This document shows, piece after piece, positions 1 through 11,904 of a stretch of DNA of 64,000 nucleotides. Origin of the DNA: Craterostigma plantagineum. Lineage: Eukaryota > Streptophyta > Magnoliopsida > Lamiales > Linderniaceae. Every line of letters begins with the position of its first letter. The stretch's first letter is position 1. Below the pieces are notes generated by a model, which had not been told where the DNA came from, made no database searches, and saw only the letters and a program-made list of their open reading frames with translations. The translations under genes were made by a program, and so were the position numbers. The stretch lies in contig JAPQWV010001553.1 in assembly GCA_027422505.1 (NCBI GenBank), positions 18,266-82,265 on the forward strand. Reading direction: 5' to 3'.

Positions 1-1539
1 GGGAGACTACATTCCACTCGGTTCATGTTAATTCTAGACGACTTGACTCAATTACTTGAAGCTTGAATTCCGCTTGAGCATCCACCCTTTTTCAAGAAAA
101 ATTGACATATTGGAAATAGATGGCTTCTAAAAATTCAGTTCCGAAAAGTTTGGTTTTGCCAAAAGATAGCGTAAAGTTTCGAAAAATTATGAGCGTCGAA
201 GATTGTGTGTACCTAAAAATTTAGAAATTCAAGAACTTCGGAAAAATTACCAAAACTTTGTCTATGATGTGCCAAATATGTCCTAAGTCGATTGTTGGAT
301 ATGTGATCTTTGACGCGCTTTGTAGATTTGAAGAATTTTGGCCTTCAGAAAAAACTGTAAAGAAAGGCTTTAGTATTTCGTGAACTACGGGTGAAGTTAC
401 GAAATTTTTAAGCGTCGAAAACTGTTTGGTGTACACAAAAAGTTTTGAAGAAATGTCGAAAACTTCGAAAAAGATACGAAAACTTTTTCTAGGATGTGCC
501 AGAAATATTATATTTTGGTTTTGAAAATTAATCTTCGTGCATGAGTGCGAAATAAATTTCCGTAGTAAAATGTACAAAAATTTTGATTTTCAGTATGATA
601 GTATATGACAATTAATTTTCCAAGAGTTAAGATGCGAAATAAAGATTTCGAAGTTGGACTACGAATAACTTATTTTCTTATTGCAAAAACAGAGTTTTCG
701 GTGGTAATTTCGTAATAAAATAGTCGGTGGCAGTTCTGCAAATAAGGGTTGAAAAAATGTAAAGTTTTTTGTGGCAATTCTGTAAATATCGGTTTTTCGA
801 ACCGATGGCGAACCTGTAAATACTAGATTTTGGAAATGATGGCAAAGTTGTAAATACAAGGTGTTGAAAACTTCTTTTTTCTTTCTTTACCGAAAACTTT
901 TTTTTTGTATTTTTGTTTTTTGTGTTTTGGGATTTTTAGGTTTTCGATGGCATTTTCATAAATACAAGATTTTCCTTTTTCAGGTACGAAAAACTTTTCT
1001 TTTTTTATTAGGTTCTCGATGGCATTTTCATAAATACGAGATTTTCGTTTTTTTAAGTAGTGAAAACTTTGTTTTTATTGTTAGGTTTTCGCTGGCATTT
1101 TCGTAAATATGAGGCACCGAAAACTTCTATTTTTAAGTTTGAGAAAACTTTTCGTAAGTTGTTATTTAGTTTTTTTATTTATTTTTTATTTTTTTTAAAT
1201 GCTACAATACCCCAACAACTTTGCTACAGTGCCCCGAAAACTTCTGCTACACCAAAAACTGCTACAGTGCCCCGAAAACTACTGCTACAGTACGTCGCTA
1301 CAATAATTATGAAAACTATGTTCTTGGTCCGAAATGAACAGTTCAAATACCGAAAACAGAATTTTGAAGTCCACAAAGCTTAGAAACTGCGGAAAATCAC
1401 TGGCAACAACTGGGTAATGAGTTGGAATGAAAGAATCAACACAAACTACTCATAAACACCAGTTAATACCCCCAAATGAAGCAAGGCGAAGCTAAACCCA
1501 AAAAAAATTCTAAAATTTTCTTCAAATCTGAGCGCAGTT
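1..1539. other. AT-rich non-coding sequence with short CGAAAA-type motifs
   Basis: No open frame here resembles a protein; the longest are low-complexity products of T-rich sequence. The stretch is full of short degenerate words such as cgaaaa, aaaactt and gtaaata. Near 1200-1310 a gctaca(g/a)t(g/a)cccc word recurs several times, a type of sequence often seen in plant retrotransposon LTRs. It lies on the internal side of the minus-strand LTR at 1555-1906, so it may be the leader of that element, but no gag is visible. Confidence 0.5.
700..1130. repeat. Degenerate tandem repeat, about 72-bp unit
   Basis: A T-rich unit containing tcgatggcattttcataaata recurs at about 941, 1013 and 1086, a spacing of 72-73 bases. 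More diverged units with gatggc(a/g)aa..tgtaaata lie upstream near 770, 800 and 835. Two short open frames across it (861-1106 and 1060-1383) are by-products of the repeat. Confidence 0.7.
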
Positions 1540-1554
1540 GGCTCTGATGCCAAT

Positions 1555-1906
1555 TGCAAATCCAACTAAACATACATTTAAAGAAATTTTACCGCGATTA
1601 AAGATGGGAAGAATTGAATTGTCGTGGGGTGTGCGTGAGGTTTTGAGGGAGGTTGAAGTTCTTGAGGGAGGTTGGCTACTTCTCTCTAAAAAATCTTTCT
1701 ATTAAATTTCACACACAAGAACCCTAACAATGTGTTAGGGTTTTAGTACTATATACCACATGTTGGTATATAGTACTTGGGCCCTTGTAAAGCCTATTAC
1801 AAATAAAAGCTCAACTAGGCTCAACAAAGTAAAAGCCTAGTTCAGTTAAATATAATACAAAACTAAGATAAACAAATTAATTGACCACAATAGAATATTC
1901 CTAACA
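1555..1906 (-). mobile_element. LTR of a minus-strand retrotransposon, with primer site
   Basis: Read on the minus strand, the segment starts TGTTAGGAATATTC at 1906 and ends TTTGCA at 1555, so it has the TG...CA ends of an LTR. Two bases further inward (1540-1552) is TGGCATCAGAGCC, one base off the initiator-Met tRNA primer site used by many plant elements. That makes it a 5' LTR whose internal region lies to the left. No coding sequence or second LTR is visible there, so the element is truncated or its remainder lies outside the window. Confidence 0.6.
1722..1777. repeat. Two adjacent perfect hairpins inside the LTR
   Basis: The first hairpin pairs ccctaaca (1722-1729) with tgttaggg (1733-1740). 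The second pairs the 14-base arm agtactatatacca (1745-1758) with 1764-1777 across a 5-base loop. They sit mid-LTR, where transcript start or 3'-end signals would be expected. Confidence 0.75.
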
Positions 1907-1953
1907 AAGGTACAATAATCATGTGTACAAGGTACTATATAGAGCAGTTAAAT

Positions 1954-2160
1954 GGTATGCTAAACCCATTAAGGAATGGTATGTAAACAATTGATAAAAA
2001 AAATATAAATAGGTCAGTATTAGTAGTCTTTGACATTTTTTTACGATCAAAACCTGACAATCAATACTATGTTGGTATGCTAAACCCATTAAGGAATGGT
2101 ATGTAAAAAGATAAAAATACAAATAGGTCAGCATTAGTAGTCTTTGACACTTTTTACGAT
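1954..2160. repeat. Direct duplication, 120-bp period
   Basis: Copies start at 1954 and 2074 with the same ggtatgctaaacccattaag word and end in a shared tctttgacattttttacgat-like stretch. A few substitutions and small indels separate them. The open frame across it (minus, 1919-2206) is a by-product. Confidence 0.8.
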
Positions 2161-2164
2161 AAAA

Positions 2165-2804
2165 AATATCCGTAAACTGGATTCCGATCGAGTATCCGAT
2201 TTTCAAAACCCGGAAAAACAGATATCCGATTTAAAAACCGGATCGGATATCCGATCCGATTTATTTTAAAATAAACCGGATCAAATACGGATATTGGTTT
2301 GTCTAAAATCCGGATATCCGGTATCCGATTAAAAAAGTAAAAAATAGTCCAAAGAGATAAATGAAGGTCCAAAAAGGAAAAAAATCATCAAGTAGACTAT
2401 TAAATTTATATTCTTTTTATTATTGCAAAAAACTTTGTCAGAGAATTGAGATAAAAAAAACATAAAAACATTGAGATGCAAGTTAAATAATTAATGTGAA
2501 TTTGTTGTATTGTGTTTCATAAACTCACATATTGTGTGAATAACTATGTGTAGAAATTCTTATATTAAAAAATATATTTTTCTATTGTGATAAGAAATTA
2601 AAAATATGATTTTGAAAAGAAACTAAAAAAATATAAGAAAAATAAATTTAAAAACTGGATGCGGATATCCGGTATAAATATCCGAATAAACCGAATATCC
2701 AATTTTGGATATCCGACTAAAACCGGAACGGATACGGATACCATTTTTCGCTGTCGAAAATCCGGATATCCGAAAAACCGGATATCCAGTTTTGCTCCCC
2801 CCTA
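2165..2804. mobile_element. hAT-like non-autonomous element remnant with CGGATATCCG repeats
   Basis: Both edges (about 2165-2330 and 2645-2790) are crowded with ggatatccg / cggatatcc words in both orientations around an AT-rich core without coding sequence. Such subterminal repeat clusters are typical of plant hAT elements. The right edge ends ...ttttgctcccccccta-like at 2804, whose complement has the form of a hAT terminal repeat. I found no matching left terminus or 8-bp TSD, so the left end is probably eroded. Confidence 0.45.
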
Positions 2805-3308
2805 ATTGAGTATAGTAGTTAAAACGTCAATTTGACATAAAGTGAAGATATAGCAAATATACATATAGAAATGTTGTTTTTCGAACTAATAGAATCCAAA
2901 TTGCAATGAAAAACGCTTACCGTAATAAGCTGTACGAAATATATTGTTCATATCGCATCATTAAACACCTTATGATGTACCTCGCCGTAGAGATAGTGTA
3001 CCACATCTAAATATTTTGTCATGATGAAAGACATATGTCGACATAATTCAAATTCTGATGGGGAACTTTCTATGGATGTAAGTCAATGTCATAATTTGTT
3101 CCAAACAGTCAGATTCTATTAAAAATGTTTCTGACTTATCAGTATTTATTCTCTGTTTATTTTTCATCACTTTTATATGACCATTAATGTTGCCTATTAT
3201 TTTAATGCGTTTAGCGCACCCTTTTTTTGCATTTGTTGTACCTTGTAAGCATGATTACTGTACCTAGTTTAACATTATTACAGTACAAAAAACTAAAGGC
3301 ATAAATAA
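2805..3308. other. Intergenic AT-rich sequence, nothing recognised
   Basis: About 500 bases between the hAT-like remnant and the large TIR element. I see no open frame of note, no repeat and no terminus. The last bases, ataaataa (3301-3308), serve as the left target duplication of the next element. Confidence 0.5.
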
Positions 3309-4350
3309 GGGGCAATTACGAATCAGGCCCTACAAAAGTTTCAATTTAGTGATCAGGCCCTGTCAGAATAATCTTTAGTTTGAAGGACCTGTTTTTTTGA
3401 AAAATTCAATGGTAAAGACCCAAACTATTCTTTGACTAAAATACCCTTAATAAATCGTAAAGTGGTATCCGGCGCCAGTTGTATGTTACAGATATATGAC
3501 GCGTTGTTACTGTAAAACTTATAAGCGTTACTTTAAAATGATAATGTGTTACTTATCGATAGTAAAATGTTTTTACCAGATTTAAATTTAGTTCTTAGGA
3601 TAATCTAAATCCATTTTTCACAATGAATCGAGCACAATCGACTGCCCCATCAACAAATCAATTTCGACGTGTCACGTAGGTTTTATTCTAGTATTGATGA
3701 AGAACGATGTAAGAATTGTAATGGATTTTTATATGGGTTCAAATTTGAGAAAAATGTGGCCAAATCGAACTAGATTTTGGCAGCAATTGCAGCTAATCTG
3801 TGCGTATTCGAGATACCCATAGTTTGGACGTTTCACAGGCTCTGTGAATTTTGAAACAATCGTTACCTCATCACTTCTATAACTTACGCTGTGTGAAAGC
3901 AGGTCATATCGCAGCCATTTATTCATCGGGAACACATGTTACTATTTCATGCATTATTGACACTACGATTCGTCTTAATGTTACAAAACTATACAAAAAT
4001 GTTATTTTGTTTCTACACATATTATATTTTTATCTCAATAATTGGTATTGTACGACTTTATCTTGTTTCGCGTAAGTATATATTTGGTATTTTTTGTCCA
4101 ACATATGGTACTATGAACAAAGTGGGTCATGATATAAGGGGTAACTCATAATCGACTTCTTCGTCGATTAATTGGTATATTATGACCTAATTTTGATTTC
4201 CGTAAGTATTGATGGTGTATTTTTGACATTAAAACCGTTACTACATAAAACCAAAGCGTTACTTGTTGTTATCGGGACTGTTACTAAAAGTACATGATTT
4301 GTCACTAAATAAACAATAAATATTAATATATTTCCATGAAGTGGTACTAT

Positions 4351-4510
4351 ACTTACTAAATTTTGGGCGGGATTTGTGGATTGATTAGGTTAATTGGGCG
4401 GGATATTGGTTTTGGATGGATTTACTGTACTTGCTAAATTTTGTGCGGGATTTGTGGATTGGTTGGCTTAATTGGGCGGGATTTGTGCAACGATTGGGAT
4501 TTTAGCGGGA
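4351..4510. repeat. Two-copy tandem repeat, about 78 bp
   Basis: The block acttactaaattttg followed by gggatttgtggattg and ttaattgggcgggat occurs at 4351 and again from about 4429 with minor changes. It lies in the left arm of the large TIR element. Confidence 0.65.
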
Positions 4511-4776
4511 TTGTTAAATCAGTGCAAATGTGTTACTAATAACTATTTAACTGTTATCATTTAGTTAAATATGTTACTAAAAATTGCTTATGTGTTCCAA
4601 TTGCTGTAGTTGTCGCACCAAGGTTTAGGGTTATGTGTTTATGGAGATTAAGGTTTAATGTTTCAGGGTCATCCACCTCAATCGAACAATGTTGCTTTTA
4701 AAGGAATTTGGTGTGATAAATGCATCAAATTATACATTTACAAGATGTTAATCTTGTAAATCTCGAACAATGTGCA

Positions 4777-5890
4777 TTTATGAACGAAATTAATCGGATT
4801 AGTAATGTGGTACTGGAAACCTGTTATGTGGTATCACTATTTGTAAACACGTTATTCGATAGGTTCGTATTGTTATTTTATAGCAAACATGTAGTATTAC
4901 GTGCGGGCAATCTGGTACTGGTGACGTTAACGAATCATCCTGTTAATATTCCTTGACAAATAACTTAGAGAATGTACCAAATACAGATTTATGATATATA
5001 AAATAATATTTGTGGTTTAATTTTGAACTTTGAACACGTTTGCGTTGGAATTCATTACGATTATGGCTCATTAAAAGAGATACTAGTATGTTGTGAAGGA
5101 AGGGTTATATGTTTGTATGATTTCTTATCCCAACTTTTCACATATTGATACCAACCTTGGCAAAACATGTCTTTTAATGAAATTTTGTGATTTGGCTTCA
5201 TCATATCATCTATTTCCATTAGTGTCAATCTTATACATGCGAACGAAATGAATTTATGAACGAAATTAATCGGATTAGTAATGTGGTACTGGAAACCTGT
5301 TATGTGGTATCATTATTTGTAAACACGTTATTCGATAGGTTCGTGTTGTTATTTTATAGCAAACATGTAGTATTACGTGCGGGCAATCTGGTACTGGTGA
5401 CGTTAACGAATCATCCTGTTAATATTCCTTCATAAATAACTTCGAGAATGTATCAAATACAGATCTACGACATATAAAATAATATTTGTGGTTTAATTTT
5501 GAACTTTGAACATGTTTGTGTTGGAATTCATTACGATTATGTCTCATTAAAAGAGATACTAGTATGTTGTGAAGGAAGAGTTATATGTTTGTATGATTTC
5601 TTATCTCAACTTTTCACATATTGATGCCAACCTTGGCAAAACATGTCTTTTAATGAAATTTTGTGATTTAGCTTCATCATATCATCTATTTCCATGAATG
5701 TCAATCTTATATATCCGAACGAAATGATTTTATGAACGAAATTAATCGAAATAGTAATGTGACATTGATTAGCTATTTTGTAGTACTTGTAGCTACAAAT
5801 GTGTTATAAGGTTTGTCTATTTGTTATTTTTTATCGGAAATGTGGTATTATTTTTAGGCAATGTGTTATTGTACTTTAATATCTCTGACA
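4777..5890. repeat. Tandem array of three 475-bp units
   Basis: Units start with tttatgaacgaaattaatcg at 4777, 5253 and 5728, giving periods of 476 and 475 bases. The first two are nearly identical along their length. The third follows the same layout of words (gtaatgtg, tgttat, ttgttattttt, tgtggtattat, ggcaat) for its first part but has diverged strongly. The array is internal to the large TIR element and is non-coding; the 78-residue frame at 4720-4956 is not convincing. Confidence 0.85.
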
Positions 5891-6314
5891 ATCTAGAAAC
5901 TCCTAGAATGTTCTTAACGATGTGTTACCTAAAATGCGTGAATTGTTACTCAGAATAAATGAAGTGTTACCTAAAATGTGTGAAGTATTACTCAGAAATT
6001 TATGAATTGTGTCATTTACGCCGGAGATTCGAGCGGTTTCAATTTTATTTGGGTGTTTCCAACATTTTACGATCTATTCCTCTTTGCCTTTACTTGGGTA
6101 TTACATGTGTTATTTACTGGTGACGAGTCGTAATTATTTTCCCATTATATGTTCGTTTTGCGGAAACAATTATTATAAACTTCAAGATATATGGTGTTAT
6201 TATTCCATCAACTGTTACCCAGAAAGCATGAAGTGTCATCCAGTAACCATTTTTTTTTTTGGTATGAAAAGATTTTCATTAACCACATGTCAAGATTACA
6301 TCAAAACCATCCTT

Positions 6315-9300
6315 CTAATAAATCAAAATCTGTATAAACTCCCGCTCCTTAGTCGTCAGTTTCTTAAACCTCAATCCTTGTAGGTACACTCTGAAGCTGC
6401 GCTTAAGCGTCTCAAACAACCCATCAGCTGGATGACCCCCAGATCCGTGGACTCGCTCATTTCGTTCCTTCCACAGCCCATAGACCATCGCACAGAATGC
6501 CGCTACTTGCAATTTGGCGATCCTATTTTTGGCTCTCCCTAGTTTGAGCAACATGTTCCTCCAGCCCCGCTCTTGCACAGGAAAGGAGATTCCTACCCAG
6601 CCACTCATAAGCTCAAGCACCTTCTGGCTATGAGAACATCCAAAGAACAAATGCTCTTGAGATTCCATACCCACCGTGCACAGCTCACATTTCCCATCCA
6701 AGTCCATGCCCCATTGTAGCATTCTATCCCTGGTTAACAGCTTCCCTTGCACCATTAGCCACATAATAAAAGAGTGTCTAGGGGCATTCCATCGATTCCA
6801 CACAACTGAAGCCATTACAAACTTAGGTTTTTCCCCAAGCAACCACCTATATCCCGAGGCAATAGAATAACAGCCCATTGGATCACTTTCCACTTGCCCT
6901 GGTCATATCCCTCTCTGAACAAATCCCGGGCTTTGAGCAGCTGACTCCATTGCCAACTGCAGTCTCCTCTTCGAATATATTCCCAGAAGTCCTGCCCTTT
7001 TAGATAGATGCTATGGAGCCACTTGATCCACAGATTATCTTTTTTGCTAGAAATATCCCAAACCAGCTTCCCAATACTCGCAACATTCCACCTCCCACAA
7101 TCCTTTATATTAAGACCCCCCACTTCTTCTCAAGACACACAATGTCCCATGCCACCAAAGCCCTAGTTTTTCCTCCTATTCCCTTTCCCCATAGGAATTT
7201 TCGGCACACCCGATCAATTCTGTGCACAATGCTCCGAGGCAGGACAAACATGGCACCCCAATATCTATGTAGAGAAATGAGAATCGAGTTTATTAAGCAG
7301 CATCTACCGGCATAGGATAAATTCCGAGATGTCCAGCAAGTGATCCTTTTAACAATCTTATCAACCAAGAAATCACAATCGCTCCTACTCCATTTAGTAG
7401 GGGAAATAGGCACGCCCAAATATTTCATAGGGAAAGTCCCCTCCAAGAACCCAGTTTTGGACAGAATGGCACCTTTAAGAGCAGAGGGAATACCGGCCAT
7501 GTAAATCCTCGATTTCTGTGGGTTAGCACTCAGTCCTGAGGTTGATTGAAACGCCTCCAGACACTTATGTATCACCTCAATAGAATGAGTCTGAGCCTTG
7601 CACATTATCAACAAATCGTCCGCAAAACACATACTCACCAACTGAATCCGTTTGCACATAGGATGGAATTTGAACTCACTTTGGCTCGCCACCATAAGTA
7701 GGCTCCGAGTAAGGTACTCCATACAGAGAACAAATAAAAGCGGGGACATGGGTCTCCTTGCCTTAGCCCGCGAGCTCCTAGAATATGCCCTACCAAGGTG
7801 CCATTCAGCGCCAGCTTGTATGTCACAGTTGTGACACATTCCTTGATCCATGTTATAAACTTCACTGGGAATCGGAGCTTCTGCATCAGATTCAAGAGAA
7901 AGTCCCATTCAACCGTGTCATAGGCTTTCCGGAGATCAATCTTCATCATACACCGTGCAGACACATTCCTTCGCTTATACAATCGTAGCAATTCCTGACA
8001 AATCATAACATTGTGCCCAATAGCTCGGCCAGGAACAAAAGCTCCTTGATTTTCATGAACCAAGGAAGGCAATACAGTCCTTAACCTCGAGCATATCAGT
8101 TTAGAAATACACTTGTAGATGACATTACAACAAGCTATAGGCCTATAGTCCCTCCCATTCTTACAAATGCCACTCTTAGGTACCAATGTAATTGTAGTGT
8201 TGTTCCAGACTTTGAGCAGCTTCCCTTCCCTAAAGAACTCCAACACTGCCTCACATATATCCTCACCTATGATAGGCCAGGAAGCTTTAAAGAATTCACT
8301 TCCATAGCCATCAGGGCCTGGACTCTTGCTACTATGTATAGAAAACATAGCACTCTTGATTTCATTCCTAGTGAAAGGCGCAATGAGCCCAGCCTGCTCA
8401 CTCACAGATAGGGTCCTCCCATAGCTGATAGCTTGATCATCAACCTCAGTCACAGTGGCCTGAGAGGTCCCCAGAATATCAGCAAAATACTTCACAAAGT
8501 ATTCAGATATAGCTGCAGGATCATCCACAGTCTCCCCATCATCATTCTCTATGGAAGTGATTCTATTACAATAGGACGTCTGTTTTATGATGGCATGAAA
8601 ATACTTAGTATTCCTATCACCTTCATGAAGCCACACAGCTTTAGCCTCTGAGAAAGAAACTTCTCGCATGCTTTGCTGAGAAACAGAAACTTCTCAGCCA
8701 CACATCTCTCATCCTTCATTAGAACATCATTGAGTGGATCATTGTGGAGGGCAGTCTGTGCTTGTTCCATCTCCACTCTAGCCTCCTCAGTTTTTAGGAC
8801 AATGTTACCAAACTGCTGCTTATTTAGTTTCCTTAGATAACCCCTCAGATTGGACAGTTGGCTCACAATATGTCTGCCCTTTTGCTCCATCCCACTCCCG
8901 GTCCTCCAGTTTTGCTCAACAATAGGTAGGAAGTAGGGTGAATCAGCCCACATATTAAAGAACTTGAAGTCACTCCTTCCCATCTGCTGTCCTTTCTTAC
9001 ACTTAAGCAGAATAGGACAGTGATCAGAGATGCTCTCTGTTAGGAAATGAGCCTCACTATCCATGTATGTGTGGAGCCATTTAGAGTTGCCAAATGCCCA
9101 ATCAAGCTTACAATAAATTCGAGATCCTGCCTCTTGGTTGTTAGTCCAGGTGAAGTGATTGCCCTTCCTCCGAATTTCAGCAAGTCCACAATCACCAATA
9201 CAGCTCTCAAATGCTTCATAGTCCCCAGCCTGCACCGGAGTACCACCCATCTTATCCTTAGCAGAAAGGAGGTTGTTGAAATCCCCCCATACTAACCAAG

Positions 9301-9676
9301 GCTCATTGTCAATCTTCAGAGATCTTAGCTCATCCCACAGTTTAGCTCTTAGCACCAGTTTATTATGTCCATACACACAGGACATAAAGAACTTGACACC
9401 CTGTTTCTCAACTAATGTATGGAGCAATTGTTCAGTTTGGGAGATGACTTGCACTTGCCACTCCCTATCCCATAGCAAAAGTATTCTGCTCAGATTATGG
9501 GCAAACGTCCATCCTTTGAAATACCGGTTCATAACCAAGCTCAAATTATTCTCTTTTATTTTGTTTTCAAGCAGGCAAACAAGGTTAACACGAAGCTTCC
9601 CACACCTCATCCTAACCTCGGCCTGTTTATTAGGGGTGTTTAAACCCCTCACATTCCATAGAAGAGCGCTATCCAT
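6315..9676 (-). pseudogene. LINE ORF2: endonuclease / reverse transcriptase, frameshifted
   Basis: Start chosen at the ATG at 9676, where the endonuclease begins MDSALLWNVRGLN; upstream codons are not endonuclease-like. The APE-type endonuclease (to about 8700) retains ENKIKE, WLVWGDFNNLL and SDHCPILL, covering the Asn, Glu, Asp and SDH catalytic positions. The reverse transcriptase follows (about 8670-7200) with SPGPDGYGSEFFK, KIDLRKAYDTVEW, GLRQGDP and FADDLLIMC, so the catalytic Asp pair is present. The C-terminal zinc-binding domain (6893-6400) shows TRDRMLQWG, CELC and HLFFGC. Reading must change frame near 8620, 7760, 7110 and 6850. These breaks make it a pseudogene, although each domain is well preserved. 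Confidence 0.9.
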
Positions 9677-10967
9677 GGGGAGGGAACAAGCTCCTCCTTG
9701 CAGGGGTACCACCAGTATCCTTATCCTTCTTAGGGGTTCCAGAGTTGTGCAGCTCGGGCGGCTCATCCTGTGCATAATTGACCCTATGATCCATCTTCGC
9801 CTTCACTCCTATCTGACCAGGCTTCTTCCCAGCAGGTTTCTTTTTGGTTTGCACAATCCATCCCTCCTCATCCTCTTGAACATCCCTATGTTCCACAGCA
9901 AGTTCATCAGCTGGCTGTGGTGGTGTTGTGTCAAAAGCACTTGGCTCCACTGTCTCTGGCTGAGTTGTATCAGTCTCTGGGGGTGGCTGTACCCGTTCCT
10001 TCTTGACAGCATTCCTACAGACCTCGTTGCTATGGCCATATTTCCCACACGTACTACATTTGATAGGCTTCCACTCATAGACGACCTCTTGCTCCACAAG
10101 CTGTCCCAATTCATTAAGAAAGTAAACACTATCTTTTAGCTGCTTTGCCAATTCAATCTCGATCAAAACACTGGCATATTGGATTCGGTCCTTTCGCATC
10201 GTAATCTCATCAGCCATAATAGGGTTGCCCACTAGGCTAGCAATCTTACTAAGCCCCCGTGTGCCCCAGTACTTCAAGTCTAGATGCGGGAACTGGACCC
10301 AAATCGGTACCTTATCAATCTCACCTTTCTTAAAATGAGTTTGAGAGGTCCAAGGAGCGAGAATTACTGGGTTCTTGTCAAAGTGAAGCAAGTCAGATTG
10401 CAGTACCACATCCCGAGTTGCCTCAGACTCAAACTTCGCCAGAAACAACCCCGCGCGCACCTGCATTACTTTCTGTACTCCATATTTCTTCCATACCCGA
10501 TTAAGATACCCGTTCATGACAGCAAACGGAGGGTTTGCCCCCAATACATAGCATAGTATTGCGGAGCTCCAATACTTAACTTCATCGCAGATGTCATCCT
10601 GTTCAATACGCCCTACAGCCAGTTCGCCATCCATTTCAGGTTCTACAAAGTCAAGTTTAGTTCCCGCACCCCTCACTTTCGTGATATCAAAGTTTTCCCA
10701 AACTGATTTAGGTTCGATTTTGGTCATATTTCCACCGTCGGAGTTATTTTCCAGTTCCTTAACAGCCTTACCCAGTATTGCAGCATCCTTCGAGGCAGTA
10801 GTCTTATGCGCACTGATGTATGTCTCAATCACTTTAGTTACTTCAGCTAAGGTAGGTGTTGGAGTTAAGGGATTCAGTTTTGAGGCTATCGGCTCCCCTG
10901 TAGGTGATTTCAGCATCGCATTCTTATTGGAATCACCCTTCGAGTTCGTCTTCTTCCCCCGCACCAT
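9669..10967 (-). CDS. LINE ORF1: Gag-like RNA-binding protein with zinc knuckle
   Basis: This 432-residue frame is the first ORF of the LINE. The N-terminus is basic (MVRGKKTNSKG). The middle resembles the DUF4283-type domain of plant LINE ORF1 proteins, with VWKKYGVQKVMQVRAGLFLAKF followed by PVILAPWTSQTHF and VPIWVQFPHLDLKYWG. At about residues 300-315 a CCHC knuckle, CSTCGKYGHSNEVC, is intact. The rest is a charged, proline-rich tail. In this family the protein binds the element RNA and forms the ribonucleoprotein with ORF2. The frame is undisturbed from the ATG at 10967 to the TAG at 9669, unlike ORF2. Its last codons overlap the likely start of ORF2. Confidence 0.85.
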   Translation of the reverse strand: MVRGKKTNSKGDSNKNAMLKSPTGEPIASKLNPLTPTPTLAEVTKVIETYISAHKTTASKDAAILGKAVKELENNSDGGNMTKIEPKSVWENFDITKVRGAGTKLDFVEPEMDGELAVGRIEQDDICDEVKYWSSAILCYVLGANPPFAVMNGYLNRVWKKYGVQKVMQVRAGLFLAKFESEATRDVVLQSDLLHFDKNPVILAPWTSQTHFKKGEIDKVPIWVQFPHLDLKYWGTRGLSKIASLVGNPIMADEITMRKDRIQYASVLIEIELAKQLKDSVYFLNELGQLVEQEVVYEWKPIKCSTCGKYGHSNEVCRNAVKKERVQPPPETDTTQPETVEPSAFDTTPPQPADELAVEHRDVQEDEEGWIVQTKKKPAGKKPGQIGVKAKMDHRVNYAQDEPPELHNSGTPKKDKDTGGTPARRSLFPPHG

Positions 10968-10990
10968 GGTACGGCGTCACCGCCGACGGA

Positions 10991-11904
10991 AGAAATAGTC
11001 GAAATCCAATGGAACAGTAAAAATCCTTAACTACGTGTAATCATTTTAATCAGCAAACGTTTACAGCTTAAATCTCATCAAAATTCTTCGTTATTCCATA
11101 ATTAACATCAATAATTGTGGTCGATAACTAAGGCCCATCATTAAATTTTTCAAATTTAAATATACGGTCATTAAAGACGAGATTTCACCATATTAAACGA
11201 AATTTCATATTTGTGTTTGAAGCATTCGTACTTTATAAACTTCAAAAATGCTCTTTGATTATGAAGACCCATGAAAAATCGAAGGCCATACAACTTTTTG
11301 CTGTTAGTAACGTCGAGATTGGGTCAAATTTGGGACATGAATTTTTTCTTTCGACCGCTTGAGTGTAAGGAATGTGTTGTTGCAGGAAGCGGTATTGTTT
11401 TTTAATGATGTGTTACTTATGCGACATCATTTGTTATTTACTAAAAGAAACGTGGTATTTTCTACTATACGAGCAACATTTATTTTCTCACAATTAAGGT
11501 CGCTAATATCCAAAACTTATCAACACTTATGACCAAATTAAGGATAATTTCACTTATATCATCACAATCTTGGAGATCTGTTCGGGGGTGAGCGTGAAAT
11601 CTAGTTTCGATCGATGCGTCGCTTGTTGGCAGAGATGATGGCATACACTTGTAAATATTTGCAACAGTGAATGACAAATATGTCTTATCGCATCATTTAG
11701 GTATTTTCCTCGGATTTATTCGATGTCTTGGTATTGGTATTATAATTGATGGATTTGTTACTAAATATACACTATATGGTACTACATACAAGATGGTTTG
11801 TTATCCAAAAGAAAGGAAGTGTTTTTTAAAGTGCAAAAACTGTATAATTGTTTCGACACGTGTTATAGGATAATTTAGGTATTCAGACGTAATTCTGACA
11901 TATG
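10991..11904. other. Right arm of the large TIR element, non-coding
   Basis: AT-rich sequence without convincing frames. It carries the same kinds of words as the left arm, for example gatgtgttacttatg near 11405 and gtggtattttc near 11450, which links it to 3450-6250 across the LINE. The last part grades into the right terminal repeat. Confidence 0.5.

Larger units (their letters stand above)
6250..10990 (-). mobile_element. L1-type LINE inserted in the TIR element
   Basis: On the minus strand the element carries ORF1 (zinc knuckle) and ORF2 (endonuclease, reverse transcriptase, C-terminal zinc-binding domain). It ends in a run of A, seen as the T run at 6249-6260 on the plus strand and directly preceded by ...TTTTCATACC. 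That order and tail are typical of plant L1-clade LINEs. ORF1 is intact but ORF2 is broken by frameshifts, so the copy cannot be autonomous. The 5' edge lies shortly upstream of the ORF1 start (10967). I could not find a clean target-site duplication, so the 5' limit is approximate. Confidence 0.9.

Noticed and set aside
4720..4956. 78-residue frame as a gene
   Set aside because: It covers the start of the 475-bp repeat; the second copy has no matching start and the third copy does not preserve the frame.
6230..11020. Target-site duplication for the LINE
   Set aside because: The best candidate, cagtaacca near 6240 against cagtaaaaa near 11014, has too many mismatches to accept.
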